A program made the translations under genes and the position numbers. Below the pieces are notes generated by a model. The model was given only the letters and a program-made list of their open reading frames with translations, was not told where the DNA came from and searched no databases. Shown here piece by piece: positions 38,716 through 48,143 of a stretch of 64,000 nt of DNA. The number at the start of each line of letters is the position of its first letter. The first letter of the stretch is position 1. Source of the stretch: Acinetobacter lanii (lineage in GTDB: Bacteria; Pseudomonadota; Gammaproteobacteria; Pseudomonadales; Moraxellaceae); contig NZ_CP049916.1 in NCBI RefSeq assembly GCF_011578285.1, positions 1,798,001-1,862,000 of the forward strand, given 5' to 3'.

Positions 38716-39414
38716 TTAAGATGCATCTAAAGGTTTGGTCTCACTTTCGAGAGTCTTTAAAAAATAAGAAAACCCTTCAGGTGTTTTGGCATTTAAACGA
38801 CTACTGGTTTTCACCCGAATTTTATTCGACCACAGAATATTCAGACCAAGACCTTGCATTTGCTGGACCAAATCGACATCCTCATGGCTGCAAAGTGCTT
38901 TAAAACCACTGGTCCGTTGGTAAGCCTCCACACTAAAACTTAGATTGGCACCATGAATATGCGAATGGCCCATTTTATCTTGATAATGTGCCTGATATTT
39001 TGCTTGAGCAGATTGGGATAAATGCTGCCAATCATCCACCTCAACCACTCCACAAATCAGATCTATCGGCTGGCAACTCAGTTGCTGAACCAACCATGCG
39101 GTATCTACTTGCGAGTCCGCATCTGTACAGGCAATCCATTCATAGCCTTGCGCTATACAATGCTGCACCCCAAAATGACGCACAGCGCCGACACATTCAA
39201 ACTGACACACTAAAACGTTTAGTTTAAAGCTCAAGCTTGGCTTAAGCTGCTCAACTCGCTGCTGTGAATGATCGGTACAACTGTCGAGTACCAGCACCAC
39301 TTCGATCTGCAAATTTGGGTCATCGACCTGTTTAATCGCGATCTCTAAGGCACTCAAACATGCAGGAAGATAATCCTGTTCATTGTAAGCAGGAATCACC
39401 ACAGCTATTTTCAT
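38716..39414 (-). CDS. Glycosyltransferase family 2
   Basis: The 232-residue GT-A fold enzyme opens VVIPAYNEQDYLPACLSALE, has LVLDSCTDHS and a metal-binding CTDADSQVD, then GANLSFSVEAYQRTSGF and EDVDLVQQM acceptor-side motifs. There is no membrane segment. It is the last gene of a four-gene overlapping operon (4-base overlap with the methyltransferase). Substrates are unknown; the set suggests assembly of a modified sugar or glycolipid. Confidence 0.85.
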   Translation of the reverse strand: MKIAVVIPAYNEQDYLPACLSALEIAIKQVDDPNLQIEVVLVLDSCTDHSQQRVEQLKPSLSFKLNVLVCQFECVGAVRHFGVQHCIAQGYEWIACTDADSQVDTAWLVQQLSCQPIDLICGVVEVDDWQHLSQSAQAKYQAHYQDKMGHSHIHGANLSFSVEAYQRTSGFKALCSHEDVDLVQQMQGLGLNILWSNKIRVKTSSRLNAKTPEGFSYFLKTLESETKPLDAS

Positions 39415-40019
39415 ATTAAGCCCTCATGCTGGGCTAGGCTTTCAGACTGGACACTCCATAGATCAATCATAAAATCAGGATCATGACAGGCCAGATAATG
39501 ATGCAACGTCAACTCAGACTTTAAAATCTCATGCACAGTCTCACCATTGAGCTCAAAACCTTCGATTGGGTAACGCCAGTGACAGCATAAAACCACGCCG
39601 TCTGAGGTGAGTGCCTGTTGAACTTGTGCCATACATTGGCGTAATTCGGCCTCGGACAAATAATATAAAATTTCACTGATCACGATCAGATCATATTTCT
39701 GTTCAGGAAATTGGTGCGGAATACAGTGTTGCTGAAGATCAACATGACTCAGATGTCCCAATTTTTTTTGCGCCAATTGAATTGCTTGTGCGTTGGCATC
39801 TAAACAAGTCAAACGCTGACAGCGCTCAGCCAATTGTTGACTAAACACCCCGTTGGAACAGCCAATTTCTAAGCCATGCTGATACTGCTCTTTCATTAAC
39901 AATGACAAGCAGATTTGACGCTTACGTGCTTCATACCAACGCTTCTCATAGCCCCAAGGGTCATCATTGTTGTGATACAGCACATCAAAATAGCCCAATT
40001 GATTTGGATCAGTTCGCAT
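39411..40019 (-). CDS. SAM-dependent methyltransferase (NodS-like)
   Basis: The 202-residue class I methyltransferase has motif I LEIGCSNGVFSQQLA, LTCLDANAQAIQLAQ, and YDLIVISEILYYLSEAEL, with an N-terminal DDPWGYEKRWYEARKR typical of the NodS group, which methylates amino sugars. The start at 40019 has GAGG 8 bases upstream and is preferred over 40034. It overlaps the deacetylase gene by 11 bases, a sign of coupled translation. Confidence 0.85.
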   Translation of the reverse strand: MRTDPNQLGYFDVLYHNNDDPWGYEKRWYEARKRQICLSLLMKEQYQHGLEIGCSNGVFSQQLAERCQRLTCLDANAQAIQLAQKKLGHLSHVDLQQHCIPHQFPEQKYDLIVISEILYYLSEAELRQCMAQVQQALTSDGVVLCCHWRYPIEGFELNGETVHEILKSELTLHHYLACHDPDFMIDLWSVQSESLAQHEGLI

Positions 40020-40851
40020 CGAGATAGACCTCATAAGGCATTAATATACGGTCAATGGTCTGCGCGGATAAAATCGGCGCTTGTCCGGTGCTCGAGTCGG
40101 GCTCAATTTGGCTTTTAAAACATGCGATTGCCTGCTGCTTTTTAAGGACTTGCTGGGTACTTAAATCAAGCCTGTAGGCATGTTGCCAAGCAATTTGAGG
40201 GTCATTGGGCTGCGCCCAGTGCCATGCCCAAATCAACACCTGATAATGTTTTAACTGCTTTGCCTGTGCAATCTCTTTTACCAATACGGCGGTGTACTCA
40301 TGATCAGGATGTCCATCCTTTTCAAAAGTCGTGATCAGAATATCGTCTTTCTCTAGGATTTGATCTAAAAATGCATATAGCTGCTGTTGTGACTGACGAA
40401 TTTGTCCATCTTGAATACCCGCTTCAAGACGAAGCACATGTGACAGCCCTAATACCTTCAATGCAGATAACGACTCCTGAGCACGAAGCTGTCCAAGTTG
40501 CTCAGGTGTAAATTGCTTTGAATGGGGATGGCTGGCTGTGCCATTGGTCACTGCAATGAGTACAATTTCATGTGTCAAGGACAACTGTTGCATTAAGCCT
40601 GCACAGCCTAAAATTTCATCATCAGGATGAGGTGCCACAATCACCACACGCGCATCTTGATTAAAATGCTGATCTAATCTAAAACTGTTTAAATCTTTAA
40701 GCCCTTGCCAGTTTAGCCACTGCTGTTTGGGTGTGCCATCAGCGTAAATCAAACGATCGGATTGAGCAGAATCGTCTTCTGATTGATTCGTCTCACTTTG
40801 ATTCATTTTAGTTTTTTTTATGTTATCACAAACCTGGTTTAAAGCTGACAT
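40009..40851 (-). CDS. PIG-L family deacetylase
   Basis: The 280-residue protein has the zinc-binding signature VIVAPHPDDEILGCAG and the second ligand region EKDGHPDHEYT of GlcNAc-type N-deacetylases (PIG-L/LmbE). The extra N-terminal 50 residues are polar and of unclear role. It overlaps the upstream acyl-CoA-dehydrogenase-like gene by 13 bases and the methyltransferase by 11. Together with that enzyme it resembles the deacetylate-then-methylate logic of Nod-factor-like sugar modification. Confidence 0.87.
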   Translation of the reverse strand: MSALNQVCDNIKKTKMNQSETNQSEDDSAQSDRLIYADGTPKQQWLNWQGLKDLNSFRLDQHFNQDARVVIVAPHPDDEILGCAGLMQQLSLTHEIVLIAVTNGTASHPHSKQFTPEQLGQLRAQESLSALKVLGLSHVLRLEAGIQDGQIRQSQQQLYAFLDQILEKDDILITTFEKDGHPDHEYTAVLVKEIAQAKQLKHYQVLIWAWHWAQPNDPQIAWQHAYRLDLSTQQVLKKQQAIACFKSQIEPDSSTGQAPILSAQTIDRILMPYEVYLDAN

Positions 40852-41825
40852 GAGTACTGCTCCGAAAGCCCCAAGACTGCAATCTGTTTCAAATCAAAGG
40901 CCGCATGGCTCTGACGCATAAAGACCGGTAAGTCCGCCGCATGTTGAGCAAATACCGCATCTTCACAATAGGGTCTTGCACCAAGCGCTTTGCCGACCCG
41001 ATCCAGCACTACCGTCGCAGCGTGTTCTACGTGCGCTCTTAAAATCCGAATGGGTAACTCATGACTCAGTTCGGGCTGTTGATCAATGAGTTCAGCCACG
41101 CGATAAAAATGCTGTTTTGCAGTCTCTAGGGCGGTGATCACTTCACCTAAATACATTAAGTGATAATCATGCTGACGCGTTTCACAAGCGCCAATTAATA
41201 TCTGTGCTAAACGTGATGCACTCCCATACCAACAGGCAGCAACACCAGCAGCACCATGCCAAAATCCAGCACGGGTTAAATACTGATTGGGCTTCCCAAT
41301 CAAGGTGGCTTTCACCTGATTAAAATCAATGATACCGGTTTGCGTATGTTGCATCCCCAGCGCATGCCAATTGGAAATGTCTGTGTGTATACCGGCTTGA
41401 TCGAGTTCGATACTGATTAATTGTGACTGTTGCTGTTGATTTTTATAGGTCAATACAGCTTGTTGAACCACACCAATGCCAGAACACCATGTTTTTAAAC
41501 CGCTCACATAGCCATCTTGATAACTTAAAGGCTTTGGACTTCCCTCTGCCGCCCAAATTGCCCAAAGCCCTTGCGACTCATTTTCAATACCCAACTCATG
41601 TAAAATACTTAAAGCATCTAGATGTGACTCAAACCATTTCACCAAATTTAAATTACACGATGCGACTTGCGCCAAAATTTGCCAACGTTTTAAGGTTTGT
41701 CCTTCAGCAGGATGTGGTATAGACGGCGTCAACTCAACCAGTTGAGCAATAGCCATTTTTAAGCGTGTAGGCAAATCAAGATGAGAATACTCAAATTCAT
41801 TTAATATGCTTTTAATTTGATCCAT
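40839..41825 (-). CDS. Acyl-CoA-dehydrogenase-like protein lacking the usual catalytic motif
   Basis: The 328-residue protein is shorter than normal acyl-CoA dehydrogenases (about 380) but keeps their helical C-terminal outline (RAGFWHGAAGVAACWYGSASRL, HVEHAATVVLDRVGKALGARPYC). The YEGTxxIQ segment carrying the catalytic Glu is absent; the corresponding end reads DLPVFMRQSHAAFDLKQIAV. It heads the operon with AGGG before the ATG. It may be an FAD protein with altered chemistry, for example an oxidase or acyl-handling role, or a structural partner. This is uncertain. Confidence 0.7.
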   Translation of the reverse strand: MDQIKSILNEFEYSHLDLPTRLKMAIAQLVELTPSIPHPAEGQTLKRWQILAQVASCNLNLVKWFESHLDALSILHELGIENESQGLWAIWAAEGSPKPLSYQDGYVSGLKTWCSGIGVVQQAVLTYKNQQQQSQLISIELDQAGIHTDISNWHALGMQHTQTGIIDFNQVKATLIGKPNQYLTRAGFWHGAAGVAACWYGSASRLAQILIGACETRQHDYHLMYLGEVITALETAKQHFYRVAELIDQQPELSHELPIRILRAHVEHAATVVLDRVGKALGARPYCEDAVFAQHAADLPVFMRQSHAAFDLKQIAVLGLSEQYSCQL

Positions 41826-42065
41826 GAACTGCCCTGTATCTGCTCAAAATAAATGATGGTGTTGAACTTCTATTTCGTTATTCTTTCTTGTTTAAATGCT
41901 CGATCTTAAAATCGTTTTTTAATTTTTGGTTATATGGCTTAGTGAATTTGATCTTCAATATATAATTACCTTAATCTGTAACCCTCTACGCAATAAATCG
42001 AATTTCATTGCTGATCATTCCATTTAAAAAAATTGATCAAATATAAATTCTTAATCTGATTGAAA
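41826..42065. other. Promoter region of the four-gene operon
   Basis: About 240 bp of AT-rich DNA between the operon start and the katE terminator. It presumably contains the operon promoter; no other structure is clear. Confidence 0.45.
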
Positions 42066-42097
42066 TGCACAGCAATGTAGGTATACATTGCTGTGCA
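42066..42097 (-). terminator. Strong hairpin downstream of katE
   Basis: TGCACAGCAATGTA pairs perfectly with TACATTGCTGTGCA (14 bp, loop GGTA), 70 bp past the katE stop. On the minus strand only a short T-rich stretch follows. A terminator is the likely role. Confidence 0.65.
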
Positions 42098-42166
42098 AAA
42101 ATATGTCATTACATGAGTTCATCACGTAAAAAGATCATATAAAACGATCATGCAAGAGCATAGGCT

Positions 42167-44305
42167 TTAAGCAGGGATACCTTCTGCTGCTGGCTCACGC
42201 TCCCATACACGATGATCAATAATCAATTGTTTAAACTGATCTTTGACTTGATCGAAACGATCGGTCACAAGGGTGCCCTTATCTTTGGTCAAATCTAAGC
42301 GATCAATGAGCTCAGACTTGTCGCCTAAGAATATGATCGGTTTTAAGTGCTTATACGCTTCTTGAAGATAATGCTTGGTCACACCATCTGCCTTAACGGC
42401 ATCGAGATTATCTCCATCAACAATAATCACTGCATCATAGGCAATCGAAGGCTCCGCTTTTTGCATACCATCTGAAGCGACTTCTGCTTTTTTCAGGTCT
42501 TTCACCGGTGCCGGTGTTGGGGTGAGTACTTCTGCAACCGCACTTTCAGACTCTGCCCATTTTTGAATGGCTTTGACCTGATCCCCATTAACCTGATCAT
42601 GCACCAACACAGCAATTTTTTTGGCTTTAATGTCTTTCGGTGCAAATGCTTCCATGGTCAACTTCTTCGATGGTTTAACCTCCGCATTATTTTGATCTTT
42701 AGGCTTATTCAGTGTAATCCCTAGATTATCTGCGACTTGTTGAGCCAAATCTAAATCGATATAAGCCAACACTTCATTGACCTCACGCTCACGAATATGT
42801 GGACGCTCAACTTTACTCAATTCAAAAGTATAGGCATCGACCACGTGTTTTTGCTCATGTTTAGCAAGGCTTTGATAGTACAAACGCGCTTGAGAGAAGT
42901 GATCTGAGAATGACTCACTGCGCTGACGAATTTTATTGCCATCGATACGCTCTTGATAACTTTCAAAGCCACCGTATTGCGCTGCAGCAGGCGTTTCAGC
43001 CGGCCAATTCTGATCAATTGAGTTCGGTTGATACGCCGCTTGACCTTTATGAATATGACCTTGATGCATGGCGTCACGTTGTGAATTATGGAATGGACAC
43101 ACCGGTTTATTAATAGGTAATTGATGGAAATTCGGTCCACCTAAACGGCTGATTTGCGTGTCGGTATATGAGAATAGACGTGCTTGTAACAATGGATCAT
43201 TGGTAAAATCAATCCCCGGCACCACATGACCCGGACAGAACGCGATTTGCTCAATTTCAGCAAAGAAATTGTCAACATTGCGGTTTAATACAAATTTACC
43301 AATCGGTGTCACAGGCACCAATTCTTCAGGAATAAGTTTGGTTGGATCCAACAAGTCGAAATCAAATTTCATCTCGTCTTCTTCTTCGATCACCTGAATC
43401 CCTAGTTCCCATTCCGGATAATTACCGGCTTCAATCGCATCATATAAATCACGACGGTGGAAGTCAGGGTCTTTACCTGCCAGTTTTTGTGCTTCATCCC
43501 ATAACAGTTGGCTCAAGCCTTGTTTAGGCGTCCAATGGAATTTAACAAATACGCCTTTACCTTCAGCATTGATTAAACGGAATGTATGTACCCCGAAACC
43601 TTGCATAGAACGTAAGTTACGTGGAATTGCACGATCTGACATCGCCCACATCACTGCATGCGCAGATTCAGGGACTAAAGAAACAAAGTCCCAGAAAGTG
43701 TCATGCGCTGAGCCACCGGTGGGAACTTCATTGTGTGGCTCAGGTTTAACCGCATGCACAAAGTCTGGAAATTTAATCCCATCTTGAACGAAGAAAACGG
43801 GTGCATTATTGCCCACAAGGTCATAGTTACCTTCTTGGGTATAAAATTTAATCGCAAAGCCACGAATATCACGCACCGTATCTGCTGAACCTCGAGGGCC
43901 CTGAACGGTTGAAAAACGCACGAAAATTGGCGTTTGAATACTCGGATCTGTTAAAAATCCTGCTTTGGTATATTTTTCATTGCCTTCATAGGCTTGGAAA
44001 TAACCATGTGCACCGACACCACGCGCATGCACAATACGTTCAGGAATACGTTCATGGTCAAAATGGGTGATTTTTTCTCGTAGAATAAAATCTTCAAGTA
44101 AGGTTGAACCACGTACACCCGCTTTTAAGCTATTTTGATTGTCTGCAATTTTAACCCCTTGATTGGTGGTTAATGCCTGACCTGTAGCATCGCGACGATA
44201 TTGCTCCAATTGATCTAATTTAGTGGACGTATTTTGTTTATCAGGTGCATCTGCCCCTGCCATTTGACTTTTTTGTTCGCTATTGTTCGGATTTTTATTG
44301 GACAT
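42167..44305 (-). CDS. katE: Catalase HPII-type (large-subunit, monofunctional)
   Basis: The roughly 712-residue clade 2 catalase has the active-site His in [13 protein letters not shown], the Asn region [12 protein letters not shown], and the haem Tyr in [15 protein letters not shown]. The long C-terminal flavodoxin/GATase-like domain ([15 protein letters not shown] to the end) distinguishes HPII-type enzymes from small catalases. It breaks down hydrogen peroxide in the cytoplasm. Two starts are possible (44305 and 44329); neither has a clear ribosome site. It stands divergent from the lipocalin gene. Confidence 0.95.
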   Translation of the reverse strand: MSNKNPNNSEQKSQMAGADAPDKQNTSTKLDQLEQYRRDATGQALTTNQGVKIADNQNSLKAGVRGSTLLEDFILREKITHFDHERIPERIVHARGVGAHGYFQAYEGNEKYTKAGFLTDPSIQTPIFVRFSTVQGPRGSADTVRDIRGFAIKFYTQEGNYDLVGNNAPVFFVQDGIKFPDFVHAVKPEPHNEVPTGGSAHDTFWDFVSLVPESAHAVMWAMSDRAIPRNLRSMQGFGVHTFRLINAEGKGVFVKFHWTPKQGLSQLLWDEAQKLAGKDPDFHRRDLYDAIEAGNYPEWELGIQVIEEEDEMKFDFDLLDPTKLIPEELVPVTPIGKFVLNRNVDNFFAEIEQIAFCPGHVVPGIDFTNDPLLQARLFSYTDTQISRLGGPNFHQLPINKPVCPFHNSQRDAMHQGHIHKGQAAYQPNSIDQNWPAETPAAAQYGGFESYQERIDGNKIRQRSESFSDHFSQARLYYQSLAKHEQKHVVDAYTFELSKVERPHIREREVNEVLAYIDLDLAQQVADNLGITLNKPKDQNNAEVKPSKKLTMEAFAPKDIKAKKIAVLVHDQVNGDQVKAIQKWAESESAVAEVLTPTPAPVKDLKKAEVASDGMQKAEPSIAYDAVIIVDGDNLDAVKADGVTKHYLQEAYKHLKPIIFLGDKSELIDRLDLTKDKGTLVTDRFDQVKDQFKQLIIDHRVWEREPAAEGIPA

Positions 44306-44329
44306 ACCCTTGGCTACCTTATTGTGCAC

Positions 44330-44743
44330 CGATACGAACTTTTCAAAAGCACATATCTGTGATGATTTATTTGCTGTTGGTGATGATGAAACGTTAAATA
44401 TAAAAGCTAAATTGAATTGCGCGAAGGTTAAATACTGATGAATAACCGTATCTCATTACAAAAACCATACATTGTGGTGATTTACAATGAAGTCCATCTA
44501 AATATTTTAAATATCACACAATTAAATTAATTGTTAACTATGAGCATACGACTAAAAAATGGACATGTTGTTGCTATTGGTAAAGTTATGTATCCAAGTA
44601 TGTAATTTCAGTAACAACTTAAGATTTATTTAATTAAGTTATTCAAAAACCACAAAAGTTAACAAATTTGATATAAGCCAATGCTGTTTGACATGCTAAT
44701 ACTAAAAATTCACGTTTAAACATAAACATAGGAAATTAAAAAC
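44330..44743. other. Divergent promoter region of katE and the lipocalin gene
   Basis: About 410 bp, AT-rich, must hold both promoters. A TTGACA near 44687 could be a -35 element for the lipocalin gene, but no good -10 follows at the expected distance. No gene or RNA was recognised. Confidence 0.4.
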
Positions 44744-45235
44744 ATGACTACAGAATTACAAACCGTTTCCAATTTTGATTTAAACCGTTATTTAGGGACG
44801 TGGTACGAAATTGCGCGTTTGCCGATGAAGCATCAACCAGAAGACAGCACCGATATTTCAGCGACTTATACATTACAAGAAAATGGCAATGTTAAAGTCG
44901 ATAATCGTTGCTTAGATGGCAACAAAGAATTGGATGGTTCGATTGGTGAGGCAACCATTGTCGATGGTCCAAATGCTAAGCTTGAAGTGAGTTTTTTACC
45001 TGAAGGTTTCCGCTGGATTCCATTTACCAAAGGTGATTACTGGGTATTGAAATTGGATGCCAATTATCAAACCGCATTGGTAGGTGAACCAAATCAGAAA
45101 TACTTATGGTTATTACACCGTGATACTGAGCTTGATGAAGCAACCAAAGCGGAATATTTAAATTATGCCAAAAGTATTGGTTATGACCTAAGTGATTTGA
45201 TCCATACTGTGCATACCGGTCATAAAACGGCTTAA
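44744..45235 (+). CDS. Lipocalin family protein without signal peptide
   Basis: The 163-residue protein has the bacterial lipocalin signature LNRYLGTWYEIARLPM, DNRCLDG, and the last strand KYLWLLHRDTELDE. Unlike E. coli Blc it begins directly with MTTELQTVSNFD, with no hydrophobic signal or lipobox cysteine, so it appears cytoplasmic. AGGAAA precedes the ATG. Blc-type lipocalins bind fatty acids or lysolipids during envelope stress; here the role is inferred from family and from its place beside katE. Confidence 0.9.
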   Translation: MTTELQTVSNFDLNRYLGTWYEIARLPMKHQPEDSTDISATYTLQENGNVKVDNRCLDGNKELDGSIGEATIVDGPNAKLEVSFLPEGFRWIPFTKGDYWVLKLDANYQTALVGEPNQKYLWLLHRDTELDEATKAEYLNYAKSIGYDLSDLIHTVHTGHKTA

Positions 45236-45276
45236 TTTTAAAATCGCTTTTCAATATTCAGTTTAACTGAATCATA

Positions 45277-45310
45277 GCTCCAAAATATCGCTGATGTTTT
45301 GGGGCTTTTT
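45277..45310 (+). terminator. Terminator after the lipocalin gene
   Basis: GCTCCAAAATAT and ATGTTTTGGGGC form a 12-bp stem (with G-U pairs) followed by TTTTT, 41 bp past the stop. Confidence 0.7.
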
Positions 45311-45715
45311 AAAGCCTCAGAGATTTATGCTTAAATCAGAATCTTCTATTAAAAAATTCAAATTAATTAACACCTTAATCATGCCCACTTTCCCTCTTAT
45401 CTAGCTCCATGATGCATTGTGTTAGGGAGAATTAAAGTACTTTAAAATTTAACTCTATGCGCTCAGAATTGCTGATCATTATGCATCGGTAAATCACTTT
45501 TTGAGTTTGCTGTTTTTTCTTATTGATTCAGTGTGGATCATCTCAATCGTAGCTTAAGTGATTTTTAAGACTCGCGCTTTAATCTATAGACATCAAATAC
45601 CCATTATTTAAATCCAATGTCTAGATTCCTCGCGCGATATAAAAATGTTCAGCCAATTTCATTAAGTTCATTTAATTTGATTTTTTCGCTTTGGATTGCT
45701 TTTGGTCTAAATATT
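45311..45715. other. Intergenic region left of the IS5-family element
   Basis: About 400 bp with no gene. ATTAAGTTCATTTAAT at 45661-45676 has two TTAA half-sites, loosely like a PmrA box, which may once have belonged to the eptA promoter before the insertion. The match is imperfect (10 rather than 11 bp spacing). Confidence 0.3.
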
Positions 45716-46530
45716 AGGGTGTGTTCTCATTTGGCTTTACACCAAATAAATATACAGGCGAGTCTAAGCATGGCTTTATAATTTCTCGCTAATTTATCAA
45801 ATCTTGTTGCTATGCTACGAAAATGCTTTAAGCGTGCGAAGGCATTTTCTACTAAATGGCGTAGCTTATATAAGTAAGCATCAAATTCAGGATTGCTTTT
45901 GGCGCTATTGGATTTTCTAGGAATAACTGCAATCATGGCGTGATTTCTAGCATATTCTCTAATTTTTTCAGAGTCATAACCCTTATCTGCCACCAAATAT
46001 TCAGCACTCCCAATCAAGTCAATTAACCGCGGTGCAACTTGACTGTCGTGGACTTCACCTCCAGTGATTTCAAAATCAAGCGGATATCCATTGGCATCGG
46101 TGGCCAAGTGTATTTTTGTAGTTGCTCCGCCTCTTGAGCTTCCAATTGCTCTATTTTCACCGTACCTAGCTCCACTTGCATGCTGATGAGCGCGGATGTA
46201 GCTTCCATCAATGAATACCCATTCTGTATCCAATGTTCCTCGTAAGCTAAAAAAAACTTATCCCACAAGCCCTTAATAGCCCAACGATTAAATCGATTAT
46301 AAGCCGTTTGCCAAGGACATAAGTCTTCAGGGATATCGCGCCAAGTTGCTCCAGTGCGCAGCTTCCAAAATATGGCTTCCATGATATTTCTACTGTTTTT
46401 AGAGCGGTAACATCCATAAAGCTGCATTGTTTCTTGTAATTGCAACCATATATCATCTGTTATAACTCGGCGTGTCATGTTCAAAATATCAATAAAATGA
46501 ATAAGAAGTAGATTTTACACTGATCGAATT
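45716..46530. mobile_element. IS5-family element (IS427-like), right end unclear
   Basis: The transposase gene fills 45727-46484. The left boundary is near 45716, where GGGTGTGTTCTCATT looks like a terminal repeat just outside the transposase stop. I could not find a matching inverted repeat on the eptA side; the right edge must lie before the eptA start at 46531. The copy may have lost that end. Confidence 0.6.
45727..46484 (-). CDS. IS5-family transposase (two frames joined by -1 frameshift)
   Basis: Frame A (from 46484) encodes MNMTRRVITDDIWLQLQE, RTGATWRDIPEDLCPWQTAYNRF; frame B encodes the DDE part: DGSYIRAHQHASG, VADKGYD and RHLVENAFARLKHFR. They meet at a run of eight T on the minus strand (rc of 46249-46256), where a -1 slip joins KFF to FSLRGTLDTEWVFIDGS. 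This is the usual expression mode of IS427-type members. Frame A continues past the slip site to 46023 but that part is not protein-like. Confidence 0.85.
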
Positions 46531-48141
46531 ATGCTTACACCATCATTCTTTGAAATGAAAACACGCCCTAGATTTCTACAGCAGTTAAAAATGCTGACGC
46601 CGTATCAAGGGCTGCATTCGCTCTTGTTTATTGCGGCTTCAGCTTTTGTCCTGACGGCTTTATACAATCTTATTTTTCAAGTCATTCATTGGAAGTTCAA
46701 TGCCAAATGGCTGGCTGCTATTTGGATTGTTTTAGGCGGGATGAGCGCTTATTTCGTCAATAGTTTGGGGGTAACCATTAGCCCTGATCAAATTCAAAAT
46801 ATGTTGCAAACCGACACCCGAGAGACGTTTGATTTAATTACTCCGACTTGGATAATGTGGGGTGTGGCTTTTGTGGTCTTACCGCTGATCGTTCTGTATC
46901 TCATCCAGATTAAGCCTGAAGCACTAAGTCAAATCATCTTGAAGAAAACCATGAGCAGTACCTTCTCCTTGATGGTTATTGCAAGTTTAATGTTTGTCTA
47001 TTACGTCGATTATGCTGCAATCTTTCGGGAAAATCGTGATTTAAAAGGCATGATTTCTCCTCAAAATCTCATCGCCTCGTCTATTTCTTATTATCGACAC
47101 CTGTCACCTGAAGCCCATTTACCCTTCATTGCTTATGGGCAAGATGCGCATCTAGTTCAACATATTGACTTAAAACATCACCCGAAGCTCATGGTGTTGG
47201 TCATCGGCGAAACGGCCCGTGCTGAAAGTTTTACTTTAAATGGTTATCAACGCCCGACCAACCCAGAACTGTCTAAGCTGGATATGATTAATTTCAATCA
47301 AGTCAGTTCTTGCGGTACCGCAACTGCGGTTTCAGTGCCTTGCATGTTTTCAGGCATGCCACGTCAAGACTATGATGAACGTTTGGCGAGTCATCGTGAA
47401 GGATTACTCGATATTGCAAAACGGGTCGGTTATCAGGTGACTTGGATTGACAACAACTCAGGCTGTAAAAAAGTTTGTGACCACGTCAATACCTTTGTCA
47501 TTCCCCAATCGCTTCAAGATAAATGGTGCGATGCGGAGGGTGAATGCCATGATGAAATCTTGGTCGATGCTTTAAATGCGTATGTTCAAGCGCTACCGAA
47601 GAATGATACCCACAATCATTTGATTGTGTTACATCAGATGGGCAGTCATGGTCCTGCGTATTACAAACGCTCGACGCCACAATACCAACCGTTTAAGCCT
47701 TTTTGTCAGACTACTACCATTCAAGGCTGTAGCCGTGCTGAATTGATCAATAGTTACGACAATTCAATCGTGTATACCGATCATGTCTTGAGTTCGATCA
47801 TTCAAGAATTAAAGCAAATTTCGCATTATCAAACGGGGTTTTGGTATCTGTCGGATCATGGTGAATCCACGGGTGAACATGGTTTATATTTACATGGTGC
47901 ACCCTACCGTATTTCACCGACACAGCAGACCCATGTGCCGATGTTGATGTGGTTTTCAGACGCATGGAAAAATCATCAAGCCCATGAAATGATGTGTTTA
48001 AATGCGCAAAAAAGTGCACCGTTATCGCAGGATCATCTGTTTCCAACCTTGTTGAGTCTGTTGGATATTAAAAGTAATGTGATCAATCCGAATCTCAATA
48101 TCATTCACCACTGTAATCCCACCAAGTTGCCGAGAACCTAA
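46531..48141 (+). CDS. eptA: Phosphoethanolamine transferase (lipid A), EptA/PmrC
   Basis: This 536-residue inner-membrane enzyme has five N-terminal helices (from about residue 30) and a periplasmic sulfatase-like domain. The nucleophile Thr lies in SSCGTATAVSVPCMFSG, with metal ligands in VIGETARAESF and LSDHGESTGEHGLY. It adds phosphoethanolamine to lipid A, which lowers polymyxin susceptibility. It starts within a few dozen bases of the IS5-family element and heads eptA-pmrA-pmrB (2-bp gap to pmrA). The ATG at 46531 has no clear ribosome site; 46555 is an alternative start, and no in-frame start lies further upstream. Confidence 0.93.
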   Translation: MLTPSFFEMKTRPRFLQQLKMLTPYQGLHSLLFIAASAFVLTALYNLIFQVIHWKFNAKWLAAIWIVLGGMSAYFVNSLGVTISPDQIQNMLQTDTRETFDLITPTWIMWGVAFVVLPLIVLYLIQIKPEALSQIILKKTMSSTFSLMVIASLMFVYYVDYAAIFRENRDLKGMISPQNLIASSISYYRHLSPEAHLPFIAYGQDAHLVQHIDLKHHPKLMVLVIGETARAESFTLNGYQRPTNPELSKLDMINFNQVSSCGTATAVSVPCMFSGMPRQDYDERLASHREGLLDIAKRVGYQVTWIDNNSGCKKVCDHVNTFVIPQSLQDKWCDAEGECHDEILVDALNAYVQALPKNDTHNHLIVLHQMGSHGPAYYKRSTPQYQPFKPFCQTTTIQGCSRAELINSYDNSIVYTDHVLSSIIQELKQISHYQTGFWYLSDHGESTGEHGLYLHGAPYRISPTQQTHVPMLMWFSDAWKNHQAHEMMCLNAQKSAPLSQDHLFPTLLSLLDIKSNVINPNLNIIHHCNPTKLPRT

Positions 48142-48143
48142 CC

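Noticed and set aside
42817..43140. Minus-strand open frame within katE
   Set aside because: It is out of frame with the well-conserved catalase and has no recognisable features.
45661..45676. PmrA box for eptA
   Set aside because: The TTAA half-sites are 10 rather than 11 bp apart and the flanking bases match poorly; kept only as a weak note.
46023..46230. Continuation of IS5 frame A as a separate long protein
   Set aside because: Past the T8 slip site the sequence is not transposase-like; the real product shifts into frame B.
46485..46530. Right inverted repeat of the IS5-family element
   Set aside because: Only a few bases resemble the left end; not enough to call a boundary.
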